Origin: Legionella erythra
Lineage (GTDB): Bacteria > Pseudomonadota > Gammaproteobacteria > Legionellales > Legionellaceae
Reading direction: 5' to 3'
DNA length: 64,000 nt
Assembly: GCF_001467615.1 (NCBI RefSeq)
Contig: NZ_LNYA01000003.1
Span: 59,539-123,538, forward strand
Part shown: one piece after another, positions 45,048 to 54,701 of the stretch
Layout: every line of letters starts with the position of its first letter
How positions within the stretch are numbered: position 1 is the stretch's first letter
Notes under the pieces: generated by a model
The model's input: the letters and a program-made list of their open reading frames with translations, nothing else
The model's database searches: none
What the model was told of the DNA's origin: nothing
Position numbers and translations under genes: made by a program

Positions 45048-48000
45048 TTAATTGAATAAATCCCGCGGCGTGGGCGCCGGTGATAATCCTTCTTTCAGCG
45101 CAAACTCTCTTGCCTCTAAAAACTCATCCACTTCCTGCATCGCCTTTTCACTGCTTCCGAGAAGCTGACTTTTGATCAAAACCAAATCGTCTTTTGAGTA
45201 AGGTTTGAGATTCACTTTCTGAAACCGGTTAAGCAGTGCATCAGATAGGGCTTGCCGTTTGCCATAATGAATTGGATTTTGCGTACCGATCACAAAAAAG
45301 CCTGGATTCGCTGCTGGTTTTCCTTCCAAATCTACACCCGAAAGCAACGCGTTAAGCACTCTCTCTAAGGGCAAGGAATTCATTTCATCAATCACAACGA
45401 CAGCCCCCTCATGAAAAGCCTTTACCAACCGCTTTTCCATGGTGGCCGGGTCAGTCGGCGTCAGATAACAATAATTGTCCTTGCTGTTAACCCCATCGGG
45501 ATCAGCCGGCGTGATGTTTCTCGACTTCAAAAATTCGATAGCCATACGGCTCTTGCCTTCCCCTGCCTCCCCTTCAAAAATCAGTCCGCACGTTCCCACA
45601 GCCTGAAGCCCTGTCACGTTGTTTTTGATTTCCCTGATATTGAATGCATCATTGAGGATGCGCAGGGGATTAATGCGCTTTTTAGTCATTAAAAAGGCTT
45701 CGTTTTTAAAGTGTGTCTGTTTTTTTAAGTCGGCTTTGACCTGCTTCACCGAGACGCCAAAATTTTCCGCAAGCCATTTTTGCAATGCTTTTCGCTGCCC
45801 CTGATTCATCATGCCGCTGATTTCATCGTAGACCGCATGGCAAGCCGCTGTTTTGATGTCACCCGTTTTAAGATGAGATTGCGATGCCCGCAGCACCATC
45901 ATCTGCAAGTTTCGGGCAGTCACCGGGTGTTTATCAGGAAATTGGCTGTTCACCTGGTGGTACGCTTTTAAAAAAACCTCATTGAAAATCGGGGTGTGAT
46001 CCTCTTTAAATAAGGGCTTGGCCACAGGCGCAATGATATGCTTCGTCAGGAAGCTATCCGGTAATTCTTTAAACGTAATAACATGGCCTCTATCCGCAAG
46101 AAAGCGATGCCGTTCACGATCGGCAAAATAGCCAAAATTACCGGCGAAAATAACCTGGTGTTTTTTTGACACCGGTTTGAGATCGCCGTCCAGCACCGAA
46201 GGCGGATTACTGAATAAGCCTTCGAAACGATCCAAAACGCCCGGAGCCAGCAAATTGGCCTCGTCAATAAACAGGTAGTTGTGTTCTTTGTCAGATTGCA
46301 GCCAACTGGTCAGTTTATCCAGTCCGGTGAAGAGTGCGTAATCTTCTCCATGGGCTTTCTTTAGTTCCTGCTGTATAAACGTAGTCTTCCCAACGCCTGA
46401 TGATCCAACAATAAACACATACGGCGACACATCAAGATGAGAGAACAGTTTTTCCCTGCGTTTCTCCATAACGGAGAGCATAGCGTCAGATTTTACTTTT
46501 TTGTCAAAAGACATTCTCCATGCCATTTCGGCAAAGGTTTTGTTCGTCTGGTACGTTTTCTCCAATCTTAAAATTTGTTTCAATGGATTGCTTTCAGGAT
46601 GGGTTTTCATGAACTTAAGCATGGTCGCCAATTGAATGTAGGCAAACGGTTTAGCACCGCTTATCCTGTAGTATTCGCGGCAAACAGGAATTAATCGCTC
46701 AACTTCATCCGGATAGTCTTTTTTCAAAGCCTGCCAGTACGCTTCCTCGGTATAGCGGAGATCACTGGCTCTGGCTGTGGGAAAAGGGTTGACATCATCA
46801 GTAATCAACAGGAGTCTATTTTTGGGAGCTTTGATTCGCTCGCCATTTAAAATCATGTAACCATCGGGTAAAAACAGCGACTCAATCTGTCTGGCTAAAA
46901 CAGGCGACAATCGACCTTTTAAAACAATAGGACGATCGGCATGGCTGGCGATTGCGCCAACTTGATGAGTAAACCGCTTTTTGCCATTTGTCCCGTCACT
47001 GATTGCCATGTTTTCGATGAGATCGGCATAGGTTGTATGCTCATCGACCGGGATGACCAAAGGGTCCTTCCAATCCAATTGTTTTTCTGCAAAATGAATG
47101 TCATTGGTCACCAGGACGGCGGACATGCACGCCGGCTTTTCCTCATCGACACTGAATTTGACAGGCGTTTGACTGGTCTTCATTTCAGCCGGGATGGTCA
47201 CATCAGGAGAACAGGTAATGTACAACGACGTGTTCTGTTTGCCAGCTTCCATGATAATCCGGGCCCACTGTTCTTTATTCAGCGTGTCTGTTACATGCAG
47301 CGGCAAGGTTTTGTTTTTATAAGCCGCCAACAGACCCGGTAATTCAACAAGCCCTTCTTTTTCGACGCGGTAGTGTTTGAACAAATGATTGACCGTATAG
47401 GCATTCAGCACCCATTGTTGATTGACAGGCTGGCTTGATGCTTTATCTTCGATTGTGTATTTTGCTAAACCGTAGTCATAGGGGGCATCCAGGCGAATGA
47501 ACTGGAATTGCTCCGGTATGGCATAGTCTTTACCATTGATGGTGATTTTGCGATTGAGGTTGACTTCGCGCATAAACAGCCGAAAGGCCTCGTCATGCCA
47601 GGGCGCATTTCTCAAGATGAGGCCAGGTTTATTGTCTTTTAGTGCCGAGACCAGTTCCGATTCCAGAAATTGATAACGTTCACCCTGGATTTGAAATTGG
47701 CCTTTTAATTCAGACTCCCAGTCCTCCCCAAAAAAATCAATTTTAGCACAGTTTTCCTGTTCTTTAGTCAGTGACGAAACGGCAGCAGGGGTTGGAGGCT
47801 CCCCTATTAATGCAGCTGAACATTGGCTTTTTACGCGAAAACGTGAGTAGAAATCTTCCCCCATGGCCTGCCCCTCGGGCAATAAGCCAATGACCATCAG
47901 CCCTTCCGGTAGTTTTACCCCGTTTAATGTCCTTATTTTATCCATTATCGAGTTGTAGCCGACATGCTGCGCCTCAAAATTTGACCAGTTGATGCACAAC

Positions 48001-48173
48001 ACATCCCCTGGCTTGGCTTCTTTAACAAAGCGCATCAAGGGGCTGTCGACGCGATGATAGTCTCCGGAGGCATTATCGATTACACAGGTGAATTCACTGA
48101 TGTCATCGAGGCTGTTGATGTAGAAACATCGGTTTTTTTTCTCAATCACACGCTGGTATAAGGCGGCATGCAC
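45048..48173 (-). CDS. Tandem AAA+ ATPase protein, C-terminal third of a split giant gene
   Basis: A 1041-aa protein with two evident AAA modules. Module one: Walker A VGSSGVGKTT (about 589), Walker B YLFIDEAN (633), sensor VIFAGN (674). Module two: Walker A EGEAGEGKS (867), Walker B AVVVIDEMN (924), sensor IGTQNP (962) and an Arg finger in LLNRF (981). Segments at about 185-235 and 405-462 repeat the pattern without Walker motifs and look like degenerate modules, as in midasin or RNF213-like proteins. The GTG has no ribosome binding site, and the frame continues upstream through one TGA into the transglutaminase ORF. Role unknown. Confidence 0.7.
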   Translation of the reverse strand: MHAALYQRVIEKKNRCFYINSLDDISEFTCVIDNASGDYHRVDSPLMRFVKEAKPGDVLCINWSNFEAQHVGYNSIMDKIRTLNGVKLPEGLMVIGLLPEGQAMGEDFYSRFRVKSQCSAALIGEPPTPAAVSSLTKEQENCAKIDFFGEDWESELKGQFQIQGERYQFLESELVSALKDNKPGLILRNAPWHDEAFRLFMREVNLNRKITINGKDYAIPEQFQFIRLDAPYDYGLAKYTIEDKASSQPVNQQWVLNAYTVNHLFKHYRVEKEGLVELPGLLAAYKNKTLPLHVTDTLNKEQWARIIMEAGKQNTSLYITCSPDVTIPAEMKTSQTPVKFSVDEEKPACMSAVLVTNDIHFAEKQLDWKDPLVIPVDEHTTYADLIENMAISDGTNGKKRFTHQVGAIASHADRPIVLKGRLSPVLARQIESLFLPDGYMILNGERIKAPKNRLLLITDDVNPFPTARASDLRYTEEAYWQALKKDYPDEVERLIPVCREYYRISGAKPFAYIQLATMLKFMKTHPESNPLKQILRLEKTYQTNKTFAEMAWRMSFDKKVKSDAMLSVMEKRREKLFSHLDVSPYVFIVGSSGVGKTTFIQQELKKAHGEDYALFTGLDKLTSWLQSDKEHNYLFIDEANLLAPGVLDRFEGLFSNPPSVLDGDLKPVSKKHQVIFAGNFGYFADRERHRFLADRGHVITFKELPDSFLTKHIIAPVAKPLFKEDHTPIFNEVFLKAYHQVNSQFPDKHPVTARNLQMMVLRASQSHLKTGDIKTAACHAVYDEISGMMNQGQRKALQKWLAENFGVSVKQVKADLKKQTHFKNEAFLMTKKRINPLRILNDAFNIREIKNNVTGLQAVGTCGLIFEGEAGEGKSRMAIEFLKSRNITPADPDGVNSKDNYCYLTPTDPATMEKRLVKAFHEGAVVVIDEMNSLPLERVLNALLSGVDLEGKPAANPGFFVIGTQNPIHYGKRQALSDALLNRFQKVNLKPYSKDDLVLIKSQLLGSSEKAMQEVDEFLEAREFALKEGLSPAPTPRDLFN

Positions 48174-48188
48174 GGATTCGATCTGGCT

Positions 48189-50354
48189 TCATTTCAACGT
48201 GCATAAAATCGTTTGGCGGCCATCCGGCAACTGCGCGCCCGCTTTCAACAACTCGTCAGCATAGTGGGTATAGTTGGTCGCTGTTGAGCGTAGGGTATCC
48301 CAGGTTCTGTATTTGTTATTGTCTAAAGAAACTGCCTTTTTATGCGCGATGGCTGAATTGTTATTATTCTGTTCTTTAGCCGGCATGGCCCTGGATTTTG
48401 GCTTGCTGGTCTCTAAGGTCTCAATTTTTTGATTGACAGGAGCCCCTCCCAAATCCACTCGCTGCCAGTCGTCCTGCTCTTTGACTTCAATATAGGCATG
48501 GCAGTCATTGTAAATGGCCCGCGCCTCGAGATTCAGCACGTCTGCCAGGGCCATAAAGGCCCAGGTTCTATGCCTGCAGGCCCCCTGCCGCTCATGAATA
48601 ATGCTATTTAAGATCGCGACGCTGCTATTGGTATCCCCCTTTAAATCGTTGAGATCAAATTGGCAAAAGGCCATGAGTACATTGAGGCGTTGCTTATACG
48701 AATAGGATCTTATTTTTTTCAAGGCAGGCGTGTCGAGGTAATCGCCGTTTTCATCAAATGTCACCTGTTGAAGGGCAAGAACATCTTCAGGATTGACTTT
48801 ATCCAGAGCAGGCGCTGGTTGCGCCATGTCATAATAATAATCCGACTGGATTAAATAAGTCACCGTGAAAATCGTCTTTGATGGATCCTTAGGCCTGACG
48901 TAGTATAAATTTTCCTCCTCGCAATACACGATTTCAACATCAGTTTTTGGGTTGGTTTCAAAGCCAACCAGGCGATCATAGGGGGCTAATGAGGTGAGTG
49001 CTGTTTCACCTGAGACAATTTGTTTGCCCAAATAATAGGTGAGCTTGGTTTCGTATTCACTGAAATACACGGACTTCAGATCGTCAACACGGTCGACCTT
49101 CACTGTCTTGAATTGTTTATCGGTGACTTCTACGAGTTTAACCTGCCCTTTTCGCTGCAGTTTTGGAAAGACATGCTTTCGGTAATGATCGGGTACGGGG
49201 TATTTGGAGTTCGGCTTGTAATAAAACACCTGGGAGGTGCTGACATCAACGTTTTTTAAGCCAGTGTTCTTATCAATTTCTTTCGACGGTTTATTTTTTC
49301 CCCTGAGAGGGTGTTGAGCCTTGCCTGGGGAATGGCTACTTGTTGAATAGCCACTTGTTGAATACCGGGAAGAGTATTCGTTGGTCTCCTTCAGTGAACT
49401 GCCTTCCATGTTCGATTGATCATGAAAAGAGTTCTCGCTCTTGCCAAGGCTTTTCACTAAATCAGGAAAACGGGTATAAACCCTGTCCAGGGCTTCCGCA
49501 TCCAGCATTAAAAGCAGATCTTCCGTCAGCTGGTTGGAGGAAAATGAATCAATGGATAAGGTCGATAGCTGTTTACAACGGTTTAAAATAACCGCTAATG
49601 CGTCATTGGTGACGTAAGTTTTTGCAATGACCAATTCCTTTAGATTTTCCAAGGCCGGTGATTCTGGAAGCGTAAAGCCATTTTCGATATCCAAGCTGCA
49701 ATGGGTTAATGACAATTGGGTTATAGCCGGGAATTTTTGCAGGAAAATTTCTAAGGCGTCTTTTGGATTTGTAATCCCCTTCAAAGACAACCGTTGCAAT
49801 AAGTCATTCTGGACAAGCTTCGTCATGTAAGTTAAAGGAAAATTGACAGCTTGTTCAAAATTTAATTCGGTTAACTGCCGGGCCTGATTGATCAGAGGGA
49901 TAAACAGGTTATCGTTTCCCTCGCATGCAATATTCAATACACGCAAAGAGGCAAGACTCTCCGGGTTTAAATAAAATGAAATATGCCCATACTCTTCTTC
50001 GATGTGCCTCACAGTAAGCATCATTAACTGCGAAGACGCATTGAGCAGGGAAGCCAGCCCGGATTCACTCACGGGACCAGCCAAATCAAGGTAGAGTAAA
50101 TTGTTAAGCCCCTTTTGGAGAGTTACGTTATCAATCAGTGCCTTGGATTCTATACGTAACGAACGTAATTGAGGGCAGCGGCCAAGTAACAATCCTATGC
50201 TCTCATTAGTCAGTCCTTGTCCGATACGACTACCTTCTGTAATCTCAAGATGAGTCAGCCTGGGAAATTCACTCAACTGAAAAAAGAAAGTGTCACGAGG
50301 GCTAAAGTCGTTATTGATTTTCAGGTGCTCAAGCTGCGGCATCCGCTGCATCAC
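48189..50354 (-). CDS. Leucine-rich repeat / transglutaminase-like protein, middle part of a split giant gene
   Basis: A 721-aa protein. Residues 1-290 are leucine-rich repeats (LxxLxLxxC type). A Ser-rich linker follows (about 305-345), then a beta-rich region, then a transglutaminase-like core with a full triad: Cys593 (GACRHR), His619 (DCHAYIEV), Asp634 (RVDLGG). It ends at TGA, five sense codons before the GTG of the AAA ORF and in the same frame. The start (GTG, with AGGTGG upstream) falls inside a repeat, and the frame is open back to a TAG at 50430. Peptidase or cross-linking activity is inferred. Confidence 0.7.
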   Translation of the reverse strand: MMQRMPQLEHLKINNDFSPRDTFFFQLSEFPRLTHLEITEGSRIGQGLTNESIGLLLGRCPQLRSLRIESKALIDNVTLQKGLNNLLYLDLAGPVSESGLASLLNASSQLMMLTVRHIEEEYGHISFYLNPESLASLRVLNIACEGNDNLFIPLINQARQLTELNFEQAVNFPLTYMTKLVQNDLLQRLSLKGITNPKDALEIFLQKFPAITQLSLTHCSLDIENGFTLPESPALENLKELVIAKTYVTNDALAVILNRCKQLSTLSIDSFSSNQLTEDLLLMLDAEALDRVYTRFPDLVKSLGKSENSFHDQSNMEGSSLKETNEYSSRYSTSGYSTSSHSPGKAQHPLRGKNKPSKEIDKNTGLKNVDVSTSQVFYYKPNSKYPVPDHYRKHVFPKLQRKGQVKLVEVTDKQFKTVKVDRVDDLKSVYFSEYETKLTYYLGKQIVSGETALTSLAPYDRLVGFETNPKTDVEIVYCEEENLYYVRPKDPSKTIFTVTYLIQSDYYYDMAQPAPALDKVNPEDVLALQQVTFDENGDYLDTPALKKIRSYSYKQRLNVLMAFCQFDLNDLKGDTNSSVAILNSIIHERQGACRHRTWAFMALADVLNLEARAIYNDCHAYIEVKEQDDWQRVDLGGAPVNQKIETLETSKPKSRAMPAKEQNNNNSAIAHKKAVSLDNNKYRTWDTLRSTATNYTHYADELLKAGAQLPDGRQTILCTLK

Positions 50355-50429
50355 GAAGCACCACCTGTCTTCGGTTAACGAATAAAGAGTGGGGGATAGC
50401 GTGAACGACTTAAAACCGAAGGTATCCGA

Positions 50430-51605
50430 CTACATCATACCCGGATGATTAAGATAATGAATGAGCTTCCCTCTTTTTAATTTGGGTTTGTAATCTTCAA
50501 GTTTGGCTACTGTTCTGGGGCTTAATTTATGAATCACTGTCTCAGGTGAAGTCATCTGGGATACAGGCGGTGAGAGTAATTCCGTCAGATTCGGAGCTTG
50601 ATGGATTAAGCGAACGTAATCATCGTCTTCTATACTCGTCAAACTTAAATTAAGATAAGTCAGGTTCTTCATCGCGTTTTTTTCGAGCGACTGAGTACAC
50701 CCTTTTTCCAAATTAGCCCCTCCTAAATTCAAAACGGTTAACCCGGGGCAGGCATTGAGCAATTGAGCCAATTCACCGCTTTGGAAAGTGTATTCAGAAA
50801 AAGCCAGATGTTTTAAATGAGGGCAGGCCTTAATTAAAGACAACAGTTTATTAAACGGCAGATTCTCCCGGGTTTGGTTGATGATTAATCCGTTAATAGT
50901 GCCCAGCAGTCCACTCTCTTCCATTAAGGAACTGGCGATGGTTTTATCGTATTTCAATAAAATGAAAACCTTGCCTTTGAGAATCGATTGACGTATAGAC
51001 TGGTTTTCTTTACTCTGCCAAGTCTCTAAACCCGCCTTCGAGTCGATAGTCACATGAATAGGCTCGCTTTTATCCAGAAACTCGTAAGCCTCTTTTATGT
51101 CCATGGCATTGACCGATTGATACCATGGATCACTGGTGTTTTTTTGCCATGTTTTCTTGGGAAAGGAATGCAGTAACTTTTCTACTTGCCTGGGGTTAGC
51201 CACAAATGCTTCATCACGACTGATATTCGCATCAGCCAATTGCTGCGTCATTCGTGGGGACGGCGGCATGGTTTGAGGCAATAATCGGACTAAATCAGCC
51301 TGGGTTCTTATTGGGGTGAATGTCTCTGTGTACGCATAAAGTTCGTAACCTTGATTAAGCAGCGCCGTCCATAACATCAGGGTATCCTGATCGAATCCCT
51401 GATCCATTTTCTCCGGACGAGTAAGAATGATTTTTTTCTTTTTAAGCTGACTAATAGCCTTGGGTAAACGCCAACAATCCTTTTTCCCCTGCAACAAACG
51501 GGGTAAATCCAAATCATGGGTCATGGTGCCTGTATAACGCTGCGCAGTGGCCGCACTGGATACGCTATACATTAACCCCAGACGCTCAAATAATTTATTG
51601 TGCAT
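50430..51605 (-). CDS. Leucine-rich repeat protein, N-terminal part of a split giant gene
   Basis: About 391 residues from the ATG at 51605 (a TTG at 51650 is possible; neither has a clear ribosome binding site). The first 200 residues are unrecognised. Residues about 235-350 hold four to five LRR units (CPHLKHLAFSEYTF, CPGLTVLNLGGANL, MKNLTYLNLSLTSI, APNLTELLSP). It stops at TAG (50432-50430); the same frame is then open for 25 codons into the next LRR ORF. LRR proteins of this taxon are often Dot/Icm effectors; that is inference. Confidence 0.65.
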   Translation of the reverse strand: MHNKLFERLGLMYSVSSAATAQRYTGTMTHDLDLPRLLQGKKDCWRLPKAISQLKKKKIILTRPEKMDQGFDQDTLMLWTALLNQGYELYAYTETFTPIRTQADLVRLLPQTMPPSPRMTQQLADANISRDEAFVANPRQVEKLLHSFPKKTWQKNTSDPWYQSVNAMDIKEAYEFLDKSEPIHVTIDSKAGLETWQSKENQSIRQSILKGKVFILLKYDKTIASSLMEESGLLGTINGLIINQTRENLPFNKLLSLIKACPHLKHLAFSEYTFQSGELAQLLNACPGLTVLNLGGANLEKGCTQSLEKNAMKNLTYLNLSLTSIEDDDYVRLIHQAPNLTELLSPPVSQMTSPETVIHKLSPRTVAKLEDYKPKLKRGKLIHYLNHPGMM

Positions 51606-51791
51606 AATCAAGAATCCAGACTGTTTAAGATCAGCCCTTCTCCCTTTCAAATTGGAAAAGCATTGATCCCTCTATCTGGATAATTTTATATCATAATGAC
51701 AATAATTAAAGCATTAACAAGTGCAAATGATCCGTTAAAAAATCGATAAAGCAGATTTAAGTTATTGTAAACATAAAAATCATGCCAATTC

Positions 51792-52322
51792 TCAGTCCGC
51801 CATGTTGCTTTGCACGCTGCCCCAATTTTTGATTCCCGCCCCTTGCTTTAGGTCTTCAGGCAAGGCGTTCAGAGCCTTTTGCGCGTCCTCATAGCTGTTA
51901 TAACTACCGTAAAGGCCTTTGTAATAGGTACTGCCGTTTTGATGGTATTTGATTTCCGCCATGCGATCATTTTTGGGTGCCCTGTACAGCTTGCTGGCTA
52001 CTTTTGCCGCTTTTTGATCATTGGCAATTTCAATCGTATACCCTTGAGGATTTTGATTACTGACCCAGTTTCTATCCCTATCCTTAGCGCGTGTTGGCGA
52101 ATGGTAAGCACCCACATGGTAGCTTTCAGGAACGGTCACCATGCCGCTGCCGGTCATGGGGTATTGTGAGTAGTTATCCGGGTTGACATCATAGGTCTGA
52201 CTATACTGCAACTCGGAATAATTGTAGGCCGCATATTGGCTGTAATCTGGCGAGTCATTAACCGTACAGGAACATAAGGCGCCGGCGCCGAGGCTAATGA
52301 CCAATCGTTGCAAACGGTTCAT
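51792..52322 (-). CDS. Probable SPOR-domain lipoprotein
   Basis: A 176-aa exported protein. The N-terminal signal (LVISLGAGALCSC) carries a possible lipobox before Cys. A Tyr/Ser-rich linker (about 25-90) leads to a C-terminal SPOR-like domain (YTIEIAND...AAKVASKLY and YYKGLYGSYNSYEDAQKALNAL), which binds denuded septal peptidoglycan. ATG 52322 with AAGGGGG upstream is preferred over the longer frame to 52352. Divergent from dgt. Confidence 0.75.
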   Translation of the reverse strand: MNRLQRLVISLGAGALCSCTVNDSPDYSQYAAYNYSELQYSQTYDVNPDNYSQYPMTGSGMVTVPESYHVGAYHSPTRAKDRDRNWVSNQNPQGYTIEIANDQKAAKVASKLYRAPKNDRMAEIKYHQNGSTYYKGLYGSYNSYEDAQKALNALPEDLKQGAGIKNWGSVQSNMAD

Positions 52323-52420
52323 AATTCCCCCTTTTCTTATTATTGCCTGCATTGCGTAAAACTTGAGTTCTATAACAAAGATAGCATAAAGTATTCCATT
52401 TCCTTTGGTTGAAGTGACTT

Positions 52421-53743
52421 ATGTGGACTCATCGACGCTCCGGACAAATCCATCAACGCGGCACGCAGGACCATCGCGACCCTTATGAACGGGACAGGAC
52501 ACGGGTCATCCACTGCCCCGCATTCAGGCGCCTGCAGCGAAAAACCCAGATTTTAGGGACAGACGAAGGTGATTTTCACCGCACCCGCCTGACGCATTCA
52601 CTGGAGGTCGCCTCTATCGGTCACAGTATTGTTCGTAATTTAGCCACCAACCTGAACGAGGGTATGGTGTTGAGCCTGTTGCCAAGCGATGATTTGATTA
52701 CTGTCATTTGTCTTTTACACGACATTGGTCATCCGCCCTTTGGCCATGGCGGTGAAGTGGCTCTTAACTTTATGATGCGCGATTATGGCGGCTTTGAAGG
52801 CAATGGCCAAACGCTTCGCCTGTTGACTAAAGTCGAAAACAGTTACGGTGCATTCGGTCTTGATTTGACGCGGCGCTCCCTGCTGGGCTTGCTTAAGTAC
52901 CCCGTCAGCCGCAGCCAGGTTGTAGCCCCGGAGCGGCCCGAACACACACCCATGATGCATAAAACCATCCGCATCAATGACTGGCTGCCGCCTAAGGCCT
53001 ACTTTGACTGTGAGCAACCGGAAGTCGATTGGCTGCTGTCGCCGTTTGACCATGACGATCGCGCCCTGTTTCAATCCCTGCAATGCAATCCGTCGGGTCG
53101 CCAGCACGGCAAGGCCGCCTACCATTCCTTTGATTGTTCCATCATGGACATTGCCGATGACATTGCTTACGGCGTGCATGATCTGGAAGATGCCATTCAT
53201 TTACGCCTGATTGATAGAGACCAACTCGATAATGACACCTTCCGCCAATTGCTTTTGGCAACGCCTTTAGGCCGGGACCTGAACGCCCTGCTTGACAATC
53301 TGTTTGCTAATGAAATTTTTCTGCGCAAGCAGGCTATTGGTGAAATAGTCAATTACCTCATCACCTCGACACAAGTGCGGATTATCAATGACCATTTTAA
53401 TGATAATCTGTTAAAGCATAACCTGGTTTTAGTCCCTGAAGCTCAGACCCTGCTCCGTTATTTAATGGATTGCATCTACCGACATGTGATTGATTCACAG
53501 GAAGCGAGAACCTTTGAATACGGCGGACAAACCGTTGTGCTTCGCCTGTTTGAAGCCATCAGTTCCAACCCCGGAAGCCTGCTTGATATAAAAAACCGTG
53601 AGCTGTTTAATGAGGCAAACAATGAGCAGGAAGCCTTTCGCATCGTCTGCGATTACATTGCCAACATGACGGATGAATATGCTTACCGCATGCATGAACG
53701 CTTGTTTGGATTTAATACGAGAACGATTTTTGAACGATTGTAA
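52421..53743 (+). CDS. dgt: dGTP triphosphohydrolase family protein
   Basis: A 440-aa HD-domain enzyme. Visible features are YERDRTRVIHCPAFRRLQRKTQ, the metal site RLTHSLEVASIGHSI and CLLHDIGHPPFGHGGE, and a later Asp (DIADDIAYGVHDLED). Family members hydrolyse dNTPs, dGTP above all, to nucleoside and triphosphate. Two tRNA-Glu genes lie antisense just beyond its end. Confidence 0.92.
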   Translation: MWTHRRSGQIHQRGTQDHRDPYERDRTRVIHCPAFRRLQRKTQILGTDEGDFHRTRLTHSLEVASIGHSIVRNLATNLNEGMVLSLLPSDDLITVICLLHDIGHPPFGHGGEVALNFMMRDYGGFEGNGQTLRLLTKVENSYGAFGLDLTRRSLLGLLKYPVSRSQVVAPERPEHTPMMHKTIRINDWLPPKAYFDCEQPEVDWLLSPFDHDDRALFQSLQCNPSGRQHGKAAYHSFDCSIMDIADDIAYGVHDLEDAIHLRLIDRDQLDNDTFRQLLLATPLGRDLNALLDNLFANEIFLRKQAIGEIVNYLITSTQVRIINDHFNDNLLKHNLVLVPEAQTLLRYLMDCIYRHVIDSQEARTFEYGGQTVVLRLFEAISSNPGSLLDIKNRELFNEANNEQEAFRIVCDYIANMTDEYAYRMHERLFGFNTRTIFERL

Positions 53744-53761
53744 AGCCATCGTTGACAACGA

Positions 53762-53837
53762 TGGCGTCCCCAGGGGGATTCGAACCCCCGTTACCGCCGT
53801 GAAAGGGCGATGTCCTGGGCCTCTAGACGATGGGGAC
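53762..53837 (-). tRNA. tRNA-Glu (TTC), copy 2 of the operon
   Basis: A 76-nt cloverleaf with acceptor GTCCCCA/TGGGGAC, anticodon TTC in the loop CTTTCAC, T-loop GGTTCGAATCC, and encoded CCA. Nearly identical to the copy 115 bp upstream, with one change in the D region. Confidence 0.97.
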
Positions 53838-53876
53838 CCTGTGACTTTGTAACGCGATTTGTAACACACACCAAAA

Positions 53877-53952
53877 TGGCGTCCCCAGGGGGATTCGAAC
53901 CCCCGTTACCGCCGTGAAAGGGCGATGTCCTAGGCCTCTAGACGATGGGGAC
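53877..53952 (-). tRNA. tRNA-Glu (TTC), copy 1 of the operon
   Basis: Same cloverleaf as the neighbouring copy, CCA encoded; differs in the D-loop region (GGCCTAGG versus GGCCCAGG). Tandem duplication of tRNA-Glu is evident. Confidence 0.97.
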
Positions 53953-53982
53953 CTGGAACTTATTCATCAACCCTAAGGTTGA

Positions 53983-54058
<76 letters not shown>

Positions 54059-54073
54059 AAAATTGAGATTCGA

Positions 54074-54102
54074 AGTTTAATTATGCCCTCAATGACTGTC
54101 AA
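54074..54102 (-). promoter_or_regulatory. Promoter of the tRNA-Ala-Glu-Glu operon
   Basis: On the minus strand TTGACA (54102-54097) and TAAACT (54079-54074) are 17 bp apart, with transcription expected a few bases before tRNA-Ala. Confidence 0.7.
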
Positions 54103-54218
54103 GCAATTTTTACGAATAACGCAGGAATTCTTTTTATTTCAACCAAGCAGCTCAACCAAAGACTAAAAAATTACCATAAACGGCCCCAGCATACCCTAAA
54201 CAGGCAAACCGCATTCTT

Positions 54219-54701
54219 TTAAAAAGCGGCTAAAAAAGAGATGGGCTTCATCACCATCAGGTAAAAGACAATCAGCAGGCTGATGAAAGCAGGCCAACCC
54301 AACACAAACCACCATTTAAAATAACGATAATAGGACAGTGGCAACGGTTGGCTGGTGCGGGCAGCCTCCAACGTGATGTTTTTTATTTTAATTTGCAGGT
54401 ACACCACAATAAACCAGCAGATGGCGGTGACGGTGTAACCGATTATGGCCCCCCATATCCAGAATAAGGTGAAGGAGTACCCTGCCAGATAAACCATCCA
54501 AAGACCCGTTACCACCTGAATAAAGCCTGAAGAGCCCGTAAACAACCAATCGACCCAGACCACGTATTGGTTGATGCAGGCCATAAGGGGGATATTTCTG
54601 GTGTAGTGCCCGTATAACATGACGCTTGCTGTACCAAGACCCGTACCAAATAGAATCGTGGAACTTAACACATGAATGTATTTGAGCCAAAAATAGAGCA
54701 T
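54219..54701 (-). CDS. DUF2269-type integral membrane protein
   Basis: A 160-aa protein with four transmembrane helices. It starts FWLKYIHVLSSTILFGTGLGTA, a DUF2269 pattern with a conserved His in the first helix. The ATG at 54701 overlaps the stop of the SDR gene (TAATG). Function unknown. An upstream extension to 55022 only shadows the SDR gene. Confidence 0.8.
   Translation of the reverse strand: MLYFWLKYIHVLSSTILFGTGLGTASVMLYGHYTRNIPLMACINQYVVWVDWLFTGSSGFIQVVTGLWMVYLAGYSFTLFWIWGAIIGYTVTAICWFIVVYLQIKIKNITLEAARTSQPLPLSYYRYFKWWFVLGWPAFISLLIVFYLMVMKPISFLAAF

Noticed and set aside
53495-53869. 124-codon minus-strand ORF
   Set aside because: It overlaps a tRNA-Glu gene and the 3' end of dgt antisense; a shadow.
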